Source: Glaciimonas sp.
Lineage (GTDB): Bacteria; Pseudomonadota; Gammaproteobacteria; Burkholderiales; Burkholderiaceae
Direction of reading: 5' to 3'
Length of the DNA: 21,671 nt
Assembly: GCA_014377145.1 (NCBI GenBank)
Contig: JACMQE010000315.1
Coordinates: forward strand, 1-21,671
How positions within the stretch are numbered: the first letter of the stretch is position 1; each line of letters starts with the position of its first letter. The position numbers were made by a program, and so were the translations under genes. Of the stretch, positions 7,581 to 15,907 are shown piece after piece. The notes beneath the pieces are model-generated. The model searched no databases. It had not been told where the DNA came from and saw nothing but the letters and a program-made list of their open reading frames with translations.

Positions 7581-8842
7581 ATGAGCCGACAACTACAACA
7601 ACAATCTTTCCTGCCGTTTTCTAAACCTACTATCGATGAGGACACCATTGCCGCCTTCGGCTATGTACTTCGCTCTGGCTGGATCACCAATAGCCCTAAA
7701 GTACAAGCTTTTGAAAGCCAATTATCTGAGTATATGAGTGGACGTCCCGTGCGCACCTTTAACTCTGGAAATGTACCATGGAAATCGCATTACGTATTGT
7801 GCTGGCATCGGTGCTGGCGATGAAGTCATTACGACGCCGATTTCATGGGTAACCAATACTGCCAATGTGATTATTGAAACCGGTGCCACGCCAGTGTTTG
7901 CCGATATCGATCCGCTGACCCACAATATTGATCTGGGTAAGCTAGAAGAAGTTATCACACCACGTACCAAAGCTATTATTCCGGTCTACCTTGCCGGTTT
8001 GCCAGTCAATATGGATTGCTTGTACGCGATTGCTAAAAAGTATAATCTGCGTGTCGTAGAAGATGCAGCGCAAGCGCTTGGTTCATCTTGGAAAAGCCAG
8101 CGTATTGGTTCATTTGGTGATTTCGTCTCGTTCAGTTTTCAGGCCAACAAAAACATTACGTCTTCCGAAGGTGACTGCCTATTATTGAATAATGCAGAAG
8201 AAGCACGATTAGCGGAGAAATACCATCTCCAGGGGGTTACTCGTAATGGCTTCGACGGTATCGATGTTAATGTTCTAGGCGGCAAGTTTAATACGACCGA
8301 TGTTGCCGCTGCGATTGGTTTGGGTCAGTTTACGCATATTGATGCTACACCGCACAGAGGTGCTTATTGGCACAACACTACTTCACTTGTTTCGGCTAGT
8401 ACTGCCAGAGTGCCCTGATGGCAAGCCTGCGCGTGCGACATTGATGGAACAAATGCAGGCGCTTGGTGTGGGTGTTGGTTATCATTATGCGCCGATTCAT
8501 TTGTTTAGCATGTTATCAAGCGCTTCGTCGGGATTGTTCTGGAGTGCGAAAAACTAGGTGTCCAGCTCGGACCAACGTTGCGAAAATTCTCTGAACAAAA
8601 ACGTACCGAACACTTTCAGTGCACCGAAAAACTAGCAATGGAAGCCCCATCTAATAAATTTCAAATAAGCGATATGGAACTTGCACGGCACTCTCATCAG
8701 CCGTGAACGCGAATTTAAAGAAGGCATGTTTCCCGTGTCGCAACGGGTCGGTCAACACATTGTCACACTCCCGATGTTCAACGCGATGACAATCCGAGAC
8801 GTCGAACGGGCCGTGAACGCGGTAAAATCTGAGCTTAAATAA
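7581..8842 (+). pseudogene. arnB: ArnB-type UDP-4-amino-4-deoxy-L-arabinose aminotransferase, frameshifted and interrupted
   Basis: This is a DegT/DnrJ/EryC1 PLP aminotransferase that would convert UDP-4-ketopentose to UDP-4-amino-4-deoxy-L-arabinose. The N-terminus (LPFSKPTIDEDTIAAF, LRSGWITNSPKVQAFE, RPVRTFNSG) is in one frame. It passes through CTMEIALRI to GIGAGDEVITTPISW in another frame near 7770-7805. The PLP lysine region SFQANKNITSSEGD survives, with Asp where EGG is usual. A further shift and small deletion occur near 8350-8400, after which PDGKPARATLMEQM and VGYHYAPIHLF follow. About 190 foreign bases then intervene before REREFKEGMFPVSQRV and the true C-terminus ending at TAA 8840. 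Three frames plus internal stops make a functional enzyme implausible. Neighbours on both sides are intact. Confidence 0.93.
8512..8655 (+). other. Apparent inserted fragment of a TadC-like (type II secretion F domain) gene inside arnB
   Basis: Between the arnB segments ending HLF and beginning REREFKEG, one open frame (codons from about 8521) reads RFVGIVLECEKLGVQLG, PTLRKFSEQKRTEHFQ and TEKLAMEAP. This has the look of the conserved C-terminal part of TadC pilus-assembly proteins (ELGVPLGPTLR..., QRRTERFQRAE..., APVKMLFPL). The resemblance stops at the codon after AP, near 8655, and about 40 unexplained bases follow. The match is from memory and not tested. Boundaries are approximate. Confidence 0.5.
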
Positions 8843-8857
8843 ATTTGCAAGAGATTC

Positions 8858-9814
8858 ATGAAACCAGAACTCACGGTTGTTATACCGGTTTATAACGAGG
8901 AATCAAGCCTTCCCCAGCTATTTGATCGTCTGTATCGAGCGCTCGACGCAATCGGTACATCTTACGAAATTATCTTTATCAATGATGGCAGTCGCGACAC
9001 TTCGGCTGCGGTGTTAGCCGAGCAGTTTCGGCTACGCCCAGATGTTACTCGCGTAGTTTTGTTCAACGGTAATTTCGGTCAGCATATGGCGATATTGGCT
9101 GGTTTTGAAAATAGTCGTGGTCAAATTATCGTGACCCTTGACGCTGATCTGCAAAATCCACCCGAAGAAATTGGTAATCTGGTTGCCAAGTTGCGCGAAG
9201 GCTATGATTACGTTGGTTCAATCCGCCGCCAGCGCCAGGATTCAGCGTGGCGCACCATCGCCTCTAAGGCAATGAATCGTTTCCGTGAAAAAATCACCTA
9301 CATCAAAATGACCGATCAGGGTAATATGCTGCGTGCCTATGGCCGAAATGTGGTTGACCTCATCAACCAATGCAAAGAAGTAAATACCTTTGTCCCAGCG
9401 CTGGCATATACGTTTGCACGCAAGCAAACCGAAATTGTGGTGGAGCATGAAGAGCGCTCGGCGGGCGAGTCGAAATACTCGCTGTACAGCCTGATTCGAT
9501 TGAATTTTGATCTTGTCACGGGCTTTTCGCTAGTACCGTTGCAGATTTTTTCGTTTGCCGGGAGTCTGCTGGCGCTTGCGTCCGCGGCGTTGTTCATTCT
9601 ACTAGTTGCACGGCGCCTCTTATTTGGTGCAGAAGTGCAAGGTGTGTTCACCTTATTTGCGATTAATTTCTTCTTGATGGGCGTGATTTTATTTGGTATA
9701 GGCCTAGTTGGCGAATACGTTGGTAGAATTTATCAACAAGTGCGCGCACGTCCACGCTATGTCGTTCAGGCAGTACTTGAACAGTCCTTGGCAGAAGATA
9801 AGGATGCGTCATGA
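8858..9814 (+). CDS. arnC: ArnC-like undecaprenyl-phosphate glycosyltransferase (GT2)
   Basis: This 318-residue family-2 glycosyltransferase would attach UDP-4-deoxy-4-formamido-L-arabinose to undecaprenyl phosphate on the cytoplasmic face. Hallmarks in order are VVIPVYNEESSLPQLFDRL (nucleotide-binding start), IFINDGSRDTS, VTLDADLQNPPEEI (metal/sugar-binding acidic residues), DQGNMLRAYGRN, and the pair of C-terminal membrane helices (about 230-255 and 265-290) ending VGEYVGRIYQQVRARPRYVV. AGAG stands just before the ATG. The start lies 16 bases after the arnB stop, and its end overlaps the formyltransferase by ATGA. The length fits E. coli ArnC (about 322). Related enzymes (GtrB, Dpm-like) use other sugars; the arn context favours ArnC. 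Confidence 0.88.
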   Translation: MKPELTVVIPVYNEESSLPQLFDRLYRALDAIGTSYEIIFINDGSRDTSAAVLAEQFRLRPDVTRVVLFNGNFGQHMAILAGFENSRGQIIVTLDADLQNPPEEIGNLVAKLREGYDYVGSIRRQRQDSAWRTIASKAMNRFREKITYIKMTDQGNMLRAYGRNVVDLINQCKEVNTFVPALAYTFARKQTEIVVEHEERSAGESKYSLYSLIRLNFDLVTGFSLVPLQIFSFAGSLLALASAALFILLVARRLLFGAEVQGVFTLFAINFFLMGVILFGIGLVGEYVGRIYQQVRARPRYVVQAVLEQSLAEDKDAS

Positions 9815-10731
9815 AAGCAGTAGTGTTTGCGTATCACAACGTTGGTGTCCGTTGTCTGAAAGTTTTACTGGCACGCGGCGTTGATATTGCGTTGGTGGTC
9901 AGCCACGAAGACAATCCTCAAGAAACCATCTGGTTTGAATCGGTAGCAGCATTGTGTCGCGAATACAATATTCTGGTCGTTAATCCGATAAATCCAGACA
10001 ATCCTGAATTATTGGCAAAAATGACGGCTTTAAAGCCTGATTTTATTTTTAGCTTCTATTATCGCCACATGCTTCCGGTAAGTTTATTAGCACTGGCAAA
10101 ACGTGGGGCATACAACATGCATGGCTCTTTGTTGCCAAAATATCGCGGTCGCGTCCCAATTAACTGGGCGGTTCTGCATGGTGAAACCGAAACTGGGGCG
10201 ACGTTGCATGAAATGACCGTCAAGCCCGATGCTGGCAATATCGTTGCGCAAACTTCAGTACCCATTTTGCCTGACGATACTGCTCACGATGTATTCGCTA
10301 AAGTCGTCGTTGCCGCAGAACAGACGTTATGGCGTGCACTACCGGCAATGCTGAACGGCATAATGCCCGCTCTGCCAAATAATTTATCTGAAGGCAGTTA
10401 TTTCGGTGGCCGAAAACCGAAAGACGGGAAAATAAATTGGTATCACAAGGCCCAGGCAGTGTACAACCTGTATCGCGCAGTTGCCCCGCCCTATCCAGGC
10501 GCGTGGACGCTGCTAGGCGACATCACTTTGGTAATAGAAAATGCACGTTTGGCCGATAATCCGATGCCAAATTTGCCTATCGGACTGGTGCTAGCAGATA
10601 ATTGTATCTTTGGCGTGTGCGGCGACGGTCATGCATTGTTGATCAAGCATTTAACGGCAAATGGCAAAACAGTGACAGCACAAACCATACAAGCGATGCT
10701 TCAAAAAAACTTAGCACAAACGTCTAATTAG
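9811..10731 (+). CDS. UDP-4-amino-4-deoxy-L-arabinose formyltransferase (ArnA N-terminal domain as separate gene)
   Basis: This 306-residue protein matches the N-terminal half of E. coli ArnA, which N-formylates UDP-Ara4N using N10-formyltetrahydrofolate. The catalytic triad is present at the same numbers as in E. coli: N102 and H104 in YNMHGSLLPKYRGRVPINW and D140 in KPDAGNIVAQ. The N-terminal AYHNVG and the C-terminal Fmt-like barrel (GKINWYHKAQAVYNLYRAVAPPYPGAW) complete the fold. It overlaps arnC by four bases. Its partner domain is encoded by the next gene, 128 bases on, so ArnA is split here rather than fused. Its substrate would normally come from ArnB, which is broken. Confidence 0.9.
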   Translation: MKAVVFAYHNVGVRCLKVLLARGVDIALVVSHEDNPQETIWFESVAALCREYNILVVNPINPDNPELLAKMTALKPDFIFSFYYRHMLPVSLLALAKRGAYNMHGSLLPKYRGRVPINWAVLHGETETGATLHEMTVKPDAGNIVAQTSVPILPDDTAHDVFAKVVVAAEQTLWRALPAMLNGIMPALPNNLSEGSYFGGRKPKDGKINWYHKAQAVYNLYRAVAPPYPGAWTLLGDITLVIENARLADNPMPNLPIGLVLADNCIFGVCGDGHALLIKHLTANGKTVTAQTIQAMLQKNLAQTSN

Positions 10732-10737
10732 CATCCC

Positions 10738-10765
10738 CCTTCCTTTAAGACATTTTTAAGGAAGG
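10738..10765. repeat. Intercistronic hairpin between the two ArnA-domain genes
   Basis: Arms CCTTCCTT (10738-10745) and AAGGAAGG (10758-10765), with a 12-base loop, start seven bases after the formyltransferase stop. No T-tract follows on the + strand, so it may stabilise or weakly attenuate the transcript rather than end it. Confidence 0.45.
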
Positions 10766-10859
10766 TATCTCACACCATCAAGCCATATAAAAATTGTAAT
10801 GTTTGTGGTGCATCGCGTTACCTAACAATCTAGAATAACCACTTACACAAGATACCATT

Positions 10860-11915
10860 ATGAAAAAAGTCCTTATTCTCGGCGTAAACGGCTTCATCGG
10901 CCATCACCTTTCCAAACGCATTCTGGATACCACCGACTGGCACGTGTATGGCATGGACATGATGACAGATCGCATCCGTGACTTGCTCGATAACGACGCC
11001 TACAAATCGCGTATGCAATTCTTTGAAGGCGACATCACGATCAATAAAGAGTGGGTCGAATACAACGTCAAGAAATGTGATGTAATTTTGCCGCTGGTTG
11101 CTATTGCGACGCCTTCAACATACGTTAAAAAACCATTGCGCGTCTTCGAATTGGATTTCGAAGCTAACCTGCCTATCGTTCGTTCAGCAGCAAAATATGG
11201 CAAGCATCTGGTATTCCCCTCGACTTCTGAAGTCTATGGCATGTGTCACGATGATGAATTCGATCCCGAAGAATCCGAATTGATCTGCGGGCCGATCAAT
11301 AAGCCGCGCTGGATTTATTCTTGCGCCAAGCAATTGATGGACCGTGTGATCTGGGGCTATGGCATGGAAAAGAATTTGAATTTTACCTTGTTCCGTCCAT
11401 TTAATTGGATCGGTGCTGGTCTGGATTCTATCCACACACCAAAAGAAGGCAGCTCACGCGTGGTTACGCAATTTTTTGGACACATCGTTCGCGGTGAAAA
11501 TATTTCATTGGTGGATGGTGGTCAGCAAAAACGTGCATTTACGTATATTGACGACGGCATCGATGCATTGACCAAGATTATTGCAAATAAAGATGGCATC
11601 GCTAGCGGTAAGATCTACAATATCGGCAATCCAATCAATAATTACTCGATCCGCAATCTGGCTGAGATGATGTTGAAGCTGGCTGCTGAATATCCGGAAT
11701 ATGCAGAGTCTGCCAAAAATGTCAATATTATCGAAACCACCTCGGCTGCGTATTACGGTAAAGGCTATCAGGACGTTCAAAATCGTGTGCCAAAAATCAA
11801 GAATACCTGCGACGACTTGGACTGGCAACCGACGATCAATATGGCCGACACATTGCGCAATATTTTTGATGCGTATCGTGGTCAAGTGGCCGAAGCACGC
11901 GCCTTAATGGATTAA
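10860..11915 (+). CDS. UDP-glucuronate 4-dehydrogenase/decarboxylase (ArnA C-terminal-type), NAD-dependent epimerase family
   Basis: This 351-residue extended short-chain dehydrogenase resembles the C-terminal domain of ArnA, which oxidises and decarboxylates UDP-glucuronic acid to UDP-4-ketopentose, the substrate of ArnB. The Rossmann motif GVNGFIG spans residues 8-14, STSE 121-124 and the catalytic pair Y153 and K157 (YSCAK). RPFNWIGAG and a late Arg in QNRVPKI match the active-site arginine region. The annotated ATG has only a weak AAGA ribosome site, yet homology begins exactly there. It is a stand-alone protein, not fused to the formyltransferase. A long hairpin follows before arnD. Intact. 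Confidence 0.9.
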   Translation: MKKVLILGVNGFIGHHLSKRILDTTDWHVYGMDMMTDRIRDLLDNDAYKSRMQFFEGDITINKEWVEYNVKKCDVILPLVAIATPSTYVKKPLRVFELDFEANLPIVRSAAKYGKHLVFPSTSEVYGMCHDDEFDPEESELICGPINKPRWIYSCAKQLMDRVIWGYGMEKNLNFTLFRPFNWIGAGLDSIHTPKEGSSRVVTQFFGHIVRGENISLVDGGQQKRAFTYIDDGIDALTKIIANKDGIASGKIYNIGNPINNYSIRNLAEMMLKLAAEYPEYAESAKNVNIIETTSAAYYGKGYQDVQNRVPKIKNTCDDLDWQPTINMADTLRNIFDAYRGQVAEARALMD

Positions 11916-11922
11916 ATGCATA

Positions 11923-11959
11923 ACGTATAAGGCGGAGGTTCTCTTTCCGCCTTATACGT
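11923..11959. repeat. Strong 14-bp-stem hairpin between arnA-like and arnD-like genes
   Basis: Perfect arms ACGTATAAGGCGGA (11923-11936) and TCCGCCTTATACGT (11946-11959) flank a nine-base loop. It begins eight bases after the decarboxylase stop. There is no clear T-tract on either strand, so it is more likely an mRNA-stabilising or attenuating structure, or a weak terminator, inside the cluster. A smaller AGTAT / ATACT repeat follows. Confidence 0.7.
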
Positions 11960-12064
11960 ACGTAGAGTATAAAAATACTACTCCCAGCTTTGCTATATGG
12001 ACGGATAAGTCATGTTCACCTGTCCCTGGTTTGCTCATCATCAATCTCAGATATTAAATCAACT

Positions 12065-13009
12065 TTGCCTCTTCTAACCCTAAAAATTGATGCTGACACT
12101 TATCGGGGCACCCGTGAGGGCGTACCCAATCTGGTCCGTTTGCTAACCACATATCAGGCTCGTGCGACGTTTTTGTTTTCACTTGGCCCTGACCATACCG
12201 GTTGGGCATTGAAGCAGGTATTTCGGTCTGGATTTTTCAAAAAAGTGTCGCGGACATCCGTCGTCAAACATTACGGTTTAAAAACACTCATGTATGGCGT
12301 TTTACTGCCCGCGCCAGATATTGGCAAAACCTGTGCGGAATATATGCAAGCTGTTCAGACCGCAGGCTTTGAATGCGGCATCCACACCTGGGATCATCGG
12401 GTATGGCAAGATCACATAAGGCAACGCGATGCAGTATGGACCCACGCCACCATGCAACGGTCATATGAGCGATTCACTAGTATCTTTGGTATAGCGCCAA
12501 AAACCCACGGCGCAGCAGGTTGGCAAATGAATCCTTACGCATTCGAGCAACTCGAAACGTTCAACATTCCCTATTCATCCGATGGTCGCGCTATGCTGAA
12601 GAATTCTGGTGCCTTGGCTGATCAGGCGGCTGGCCCCCACCGCTTAAGTGTTCATGGTAAAACGCTGCCCTGTATTCAGTTGCCAACTACGTTGCCGACC
12701 CTAGACGAATTGCTCGGACGCGAGATCGATGGCGTAGTGTTGAATTTCACAAATATTACGGCTCATATATTGAAATTGACTGCCATCCCGCGTGACCACG
12801 TATTTACCTTGCATGCGGAACTTGAAGGACAAAAACTCGCCCCAATATTCAAACAACTGTTACGGGGATGGCGTGCACAAGGTTACGATCTAGTGGCCAT
12901 GAAAGACCATTACCAGTTTGTTAAAGATCAGATCTTACCAACTTTACCTTTAAGCTGGGCAGAATTGCCAGGGCGCTCCGGCGATATGATCATGCAATCC
13001 AGCAAGTGA
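12065..13009 (+). CDS. arnD: ArnD-like deformylase (polysaccharide deacetylase/NodB family)
   Basis: ArnD removes the formyl group from undecaprenyl-phosphate-formamidoarabinose. From TTG 12065 the protein is about 314 residues, close to the usual 300. It starts LLTLKIDADTYRGTREGVPNL, which holds the first NodB acidic motif; FLFSLGPDHTG follows, and the metal-binding HxxxH is seen in HTWDHRVW. The C-terminal segment VFTLHAELEGQKL is also typical. The start is uncertain: no ATG lies in frame before the homology, the ATG at 12012 is out of frame and soon stops, and no good ribosome site precedes TTG 12065. A TTG at 11990 is the only longer option. The 5' end may therefore be damaged, although the body is intact. 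Confidence 0.82.
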   Translation: MPLLTLKIDADTYRGTREGVPNLVRLLTTYQARATFLFSLGPDHTGWALKQVFRSGFFKKVSRTSVVKHYGLKTLMYGVLLPAPDIGKTCAEYMQAVQTAGFECGIHTWDHRVWQDHIRQRDAVWTHATMQRSYERFTSIFGIAPKTHGAAGWQMNPYAFEQLETFNIPYSSDGRAMLKNSGALADQAAGPHRLSVHGKTLPCIQLPTTLPTLDELLGREIDGVVLNFTNITAHILKLTAIPRDHVFTLHAELEGQKLAPIFKQLLRGWRAQGYDLVAMKDHYQFVKDQILPTLPLSWAELPGRSGDMIMQSSK

Positions 13010-13073
13010 TGGCATCCACGTCCCTCTGAGCTGGTAATTTTTATACATTTCACTCAGAGAACAGGACGATAAA

Positions 13074-13565
13074 TTGGCAGATCACGCATCGGTTATCAAC
13101 ATGACTGCGCCAGACTTTTCGGCTGCTATGACGGGTGATCAAACTTTTATCTTATCCGACTTTAAGGGTAAAAATCTAGTTCTCTATTTTTACCCAAAAG
13201 ACAATACACTAGGTTGCACGACTGAAGGTCTTCAGTTTCGTGATTTATTTTCCGAATTTCAACTAAATAATACGTTTTTATTTGGAATAAGCCGTGACAG
13301 TATTCGTTCGCATGAAGGCTTCAAAATGAAACTGGGTATGCCATTCGACTTGATTTCAGATCCAGACGAGACGCTATGCACGATGTTTGATGTCATGAAA
13401 AGCAAAAATATGTACGGCAAGCAAGTCCGTGGTGTTGACCGGAGCACGTTTGTGATTGACGGCGGCGGCATATTGGTGAAAGAATGGCGTGGAATGAAGG
13501 TGTCCGGCCCTGTGGCAGAAGTACTAAATTTGCAAAGACTATTAATTGAATTTCCATATCATTGA
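13074..13565 (+). CDS. Bcp-type thioredoxin-dependent peroxiredoxin
   Basis: This 163-residue peroxiredoxin (AhpC/TSA family, BCP/PrxQ subgroup) reduces hydroperoxides in the cytoplasm. The active site FYPKDNTLGCTTEGLQFRD has the Pro, Thr and peroxidatic Cys of the PxxxTxxC motif. The resolving Cys that E. coli Bcp carries five residues later is replaced (GLQFRD), as in many betaproteobacterial members. A second Cys lies in ETLCTMFDV. The start is TTG 13074, supported by AGGA ten bases upstream and by N-terminal family length; the first in-frame ATG would cut into the conserved APDF. It is followed by a strong terminator and usually sits next to arn genes and phoH in this group. Confidence 0.9.
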   Translation: MADHASVINMTAPDFSAAMTGDQTFILSDFKGKNLVLYFYPKDNTLGCTTEGLQFRDLFSEFQLNNTFLFGISRDSIRSHEGFKMKLGMPFDLISDPDETLCTMFDVMKSKNMYGKQVRGVDRSTFVIDGGGILVKEWRGMKVSGPVAEVLNLQRLLIEFPYH

Positions 13566-13586
13566 ATTCTAAAAAATAATTTTTGG

Positions 13587-13634
13587 AAAGCCGTTTGAGG
13601 TTAAGGTTTTTGACCTTCTCAAACGGCTTTTTTA
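13587..13634 (+). terminator. Strong Rho-independent terminator after the peroxiredoxin gene
   Basis: Perfect 13-bp arms AAAGCCGTTTGAG (13587-13599) and CTCAAACGGCTTT (13618-13630), with further pairing of AAGG/CCTT inside the loop, run into a six-T tract. It closes the transcript coming from the arn-peroxiredoxin genes and separates it from phoH. Confidence 0.93.
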
Positions 13635-13779
13635 CTTTGCGATTTGGTAAACTTTTCATTTCCAGGCATAAATTTCCGTCATTTTTATCCGCACTTTGTT
13701 GTTTTTATGTTTGTTTTATCGGTTGGTCTGGTTCGTTTTATCAAAGCGAACTATTTTTTAACAATAGAGCGAGGTTTTT

Positions 13780-15492
13780 ATGCCCTTACCAAAATTACCG
13801 ACAAAACCCGCTGCCCTACTTTCAATTCAAGATTATCCAGAAGTGGAAGCTGGAAAAACTGTTAAACCACGTATTACCATTGTTGAGCCCGTTGTGCCCA
13901 CTGCGCGTCCTTCCAGCGTGAAGACGCCTAAACCGACAATCGCGCCACAGGCACGTAGCAAACCAGCAGGAAATTGTATTGTTGAGAGCCACAAAATTGA
14001 TAGTCCGTGCTCCATTAAAGATAAAACTGTTAAATCAGTCGAAAGTCGCCCTAAATCCAGTACCAGTCGTGCCGCCGATAAATCCGGCGTCACTAAATTG
14101 TTTGTATTGGATACAAACGTACTGATGCACGATCCAAGTTCACTATTTCACTTTGAAGAACACGACATTTACTTGCCGATGGTGACGCTGGAAGAACTCG
14201 ATAACCATAAAAAAGGGATGTCTGAAGTTGCGCGCAATGCCCGTCAGGTATCACGCTCGCTCGATGCCCTGGTAGGCAATGTGGTTGATGCACAAATCGA
14301 TCATGGGATACCTTTATCGAAACTTGGTAATAAGGATGCCAAAGGTCGCTTATTTTTCCAAACCAAATTGCAAAATGGCATGCTCCCAGAAGGTTTACCC
14401 GTCGGTAAAGCGGACAATCAGATTCTCGGCGTGGTGCGCGCGCTGGAAACTGAAACCCCCGGCCGCCCAGTTGTTCTGGTGTCTAAAGACATCAATATGC
14501 GGATTAAAGCGCGCGCAATGGGTTTGCCCGCAGAAGATTACTTCAATGACCATGTATTGGAAGATACTGATTTGTTATACTCCGGCATTCAGCAATTACC
14601 GGATAATTTTTGGATCAAGCACGGCAAAGGCATTGAGTCGTGGCAAGAAAACAAACTTGGCACCGGCTATACTTTTTATCGCCTGAGTGGGCAGTTGGTG
14701 CCTTCACTTCTGGTTAATCAGTTCGTATTTATCAAACCAAAAAACGGCGAAGCAGCGTTCTACGGACAAGTCACGCAAATCAATGGAAAAACCGCCGTCT
14801 TGCAAACCCTGCGAGATTATGCACACACAAAAAATAGTGTGTGGGGCGTTACAGCGCGTAATCGTGAACAGAATTTTGCCTTGAATTTGCTGATGAATCC
14901 TGAATGTGATTTTGTCACATTGTTAGGTCAAGCTGGGACTGGTAAAACGCTTCTGGCCTTGGCAGCAGGCTTGGCCCAAGTGTTGGAAACCAAAACATAT
15001 AACGAAATCATCGTTACACGTGTCACCGTGCCGGTGGGTGAAGATATTGGTTTCTTACCGGGTACTGAAGAAGAGAAAATGGGGCCATGGATGGGAGCCT
15101 TTGACGACAATCTCGAGGTACTTAATAAATCAGAATCTGATGCAGGTGAATGGGGTCGTGCAGCCACACAAGACTTAATTCGCTCGCGCAACAAGATCAA
15201 GTCCTTGAACTTTATGCGCGGTCGTACCTTCGTCAACAAGTTCCTGATTATTGATGAAGCCCAGAACTTGACGCCTAAACAAATCAAAACCTTGGTGACA
15301 CGCGCAGGCCCAGGAACAAAAATTATTTGTCTGGGTAACATCGCACAGATCGATACGCCGTATCTGACCAAAGGTTCAAGCGGCCTCACCTATGTCGTCG
15401 ATCGATTCAAAGGCTGGTCGCATAGCGGACATGTAACCTTGGCGCGGGGTGAAAGATCACGCTTAGCTGATCATGCGAGTAAAGTGCTTTAA
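13780..15492 (+). CDS. PIN domain - PhoH family ATPase (PhoH2-like)
   Basis: This is a 570-residue cytoplasmic protein. After a low-complexity, Pro/Lys/Ser-rich N-terminus (about 1-100) comes a PIN ribonuclease domain beginning FVLDTNVLMHDP near residue 109, with EELDNHKKG supplying a further acidic residue. The PhoH ATPase domain follows, with Walker A GQAGTGKT at about 383-390 and Walker B FLIIDEAQN at about 488-496, then RAGPGTKIICLGNIAQID. Such PIN-PhoH fusions are described as RNA helicases/ribonucleases. The ATG at 13780 has GAGG about six bases upstream. It stands alone between a strong terminator and a long A/T-rich gap and usually follows the peroxiredoxin in Burkholderiales. The frame is uninterrupted over 1.7 kb. 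Confidence 0.95.
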   Translation: MPLPKLPTKPAALLSIQDYPEVEAGKTVKPRITIVEPVVPTARPSSVKTPKPTIAPQARSKPAGNCIVESHKIDSPCSIKDKTVKSVESRPKSSTSRAADKSGVTKLFVLDTNVLMHDPSSLFHFEEHDIYLPMVTLEELDNHKKGMSEVARNARQVSRSLDALVGNVVDAQIDHGIPLSKLGNKDAKGRLFFQTKLQNGMLPEGLPVGKADNQILGVVRALETETPGRPVVLVSKDINMRIKARAMGLPAEDYFNDHVLEDTDLLYSGIQQLPDNFWIKHGKGIESWQENKLGTGYTFYRLSGQLVPSLLVNQFVFIKPKNGEAAFYGQVTQINGKTAVLQTLRDYAHTKNSVWGVTARNREQNFALNLLMNPECDFVTLLGQAGTGKTLLALAAGLAQVLETKTYNEIIVTRVTVPVGEDIGFLPGTEEEKMGPWMGAFDDNLEVLNKSESDAGEWGRAATQDLIRSRNKIKSLNFMRGRTFVNKFLIIDEAQNLTPKQIKTLVTRAGPGTKIICLGNIAQIDTPYLTKGSSGLTYVVDRFKGWSHSGHVTLARGERSRLADHASKVL

Positions 15493-15503
15493 TAATCATT
15501 GAG

Positions 15504-15583
15504 GTGCGCCAGCTCTAGCTAGTTTTAGTGGCGCACTAGGTATGCAAAAAAGAAATGATTCTAGCGAATTGTTCTTTTTTTGC
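15504..15583. terminator. Two hairpins after phoH, second one terminator-like
   Basis: The first hairpin has arms GTGCGCCA (15504-15511) and TGGCGCAC (15529-15536). The second pairs GCAAAAAAGAA (15544-15554) with TTCTTTTTTTGC (15572-15583), giving an A/T-rich stem with a T run on the + strand. Together they probably end the phoH transcript. Confidence 0.55.
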
Positions 15584-15907
15584 TATTTCTGTTCTGTTAA
15601 ATACATCAATGTCGTAACCATAACATGTTATTACAAACAACAATTATGTTGAATAATCATTTTTCCCGGCACCTTAAGGCATATACATTTATATTTTTAA
15701 CAAAATAGTGCTCCCAACATTAATAAAAATTCCTTTACTGAACACTCACTTTCCCTATAAATAATATTTATGAAGTTGTTACCTTGAAGAGATAATTTTT
15801 ATTATTTATAAAATAACAATCTTAAGATTTCAAGCTAAAACAACGACTTGTAAATTTTATTAAATTCATGTCTATTATTATTTAGACAATAACTTTTAAA
15901 AAACTCC
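15584..15907. other. Very A/T-rich intergenic region upstream of the MarR-type gene
   Basis: No gene family is recognisable and stops fill all frames. Near its right end are TTGTAA (15848-15853) and TATTAT (15873-15878), possible -35 and -10 boxes with a long 19-base gap, and the inverted repeat listed at 15869-15888. Confidence 0.5.
15869..15888. promoter_or_regulatory. Imperfect dyad before the MarR-type gene
   Basis: Arms TGTCTA (15869-15874) and TAGACA (15883-15888) are separated by eight A/T bases and end 19 bases before the GTG start. The position suits an autoregulatory operator, but the arms are short and the site is unproven. Confidence 0.3.

Noticed and set aside
8512..8697. Possible insertion sequence or MITE in arnB
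   Set aside because: No terminal inverted repeats, transposase fragment or convincing target duplication could be seen; a gene-fragment insertion fits better.
13074..13565. Loss of the resolving cysteine in the peroxiredoxin as a sign of decay
   Set aside because: From memory many betaproteobacterial Bcp-type proteins lack it too, and the rest of the gene is intact.
14928..15389. 153-codon minus-strand frame
   Set aside because: Shadow of the PhoH ATPase domain, whose Walker motifs are on the plus strand.
15846..15853. ACTTGTAA upstream of the MarR gene, matching a half-site of the 3745-3774 dyad
   Set aside because: Only eight bases agree and there is no second arm, so it could easily be chance; I did not link the two sites.
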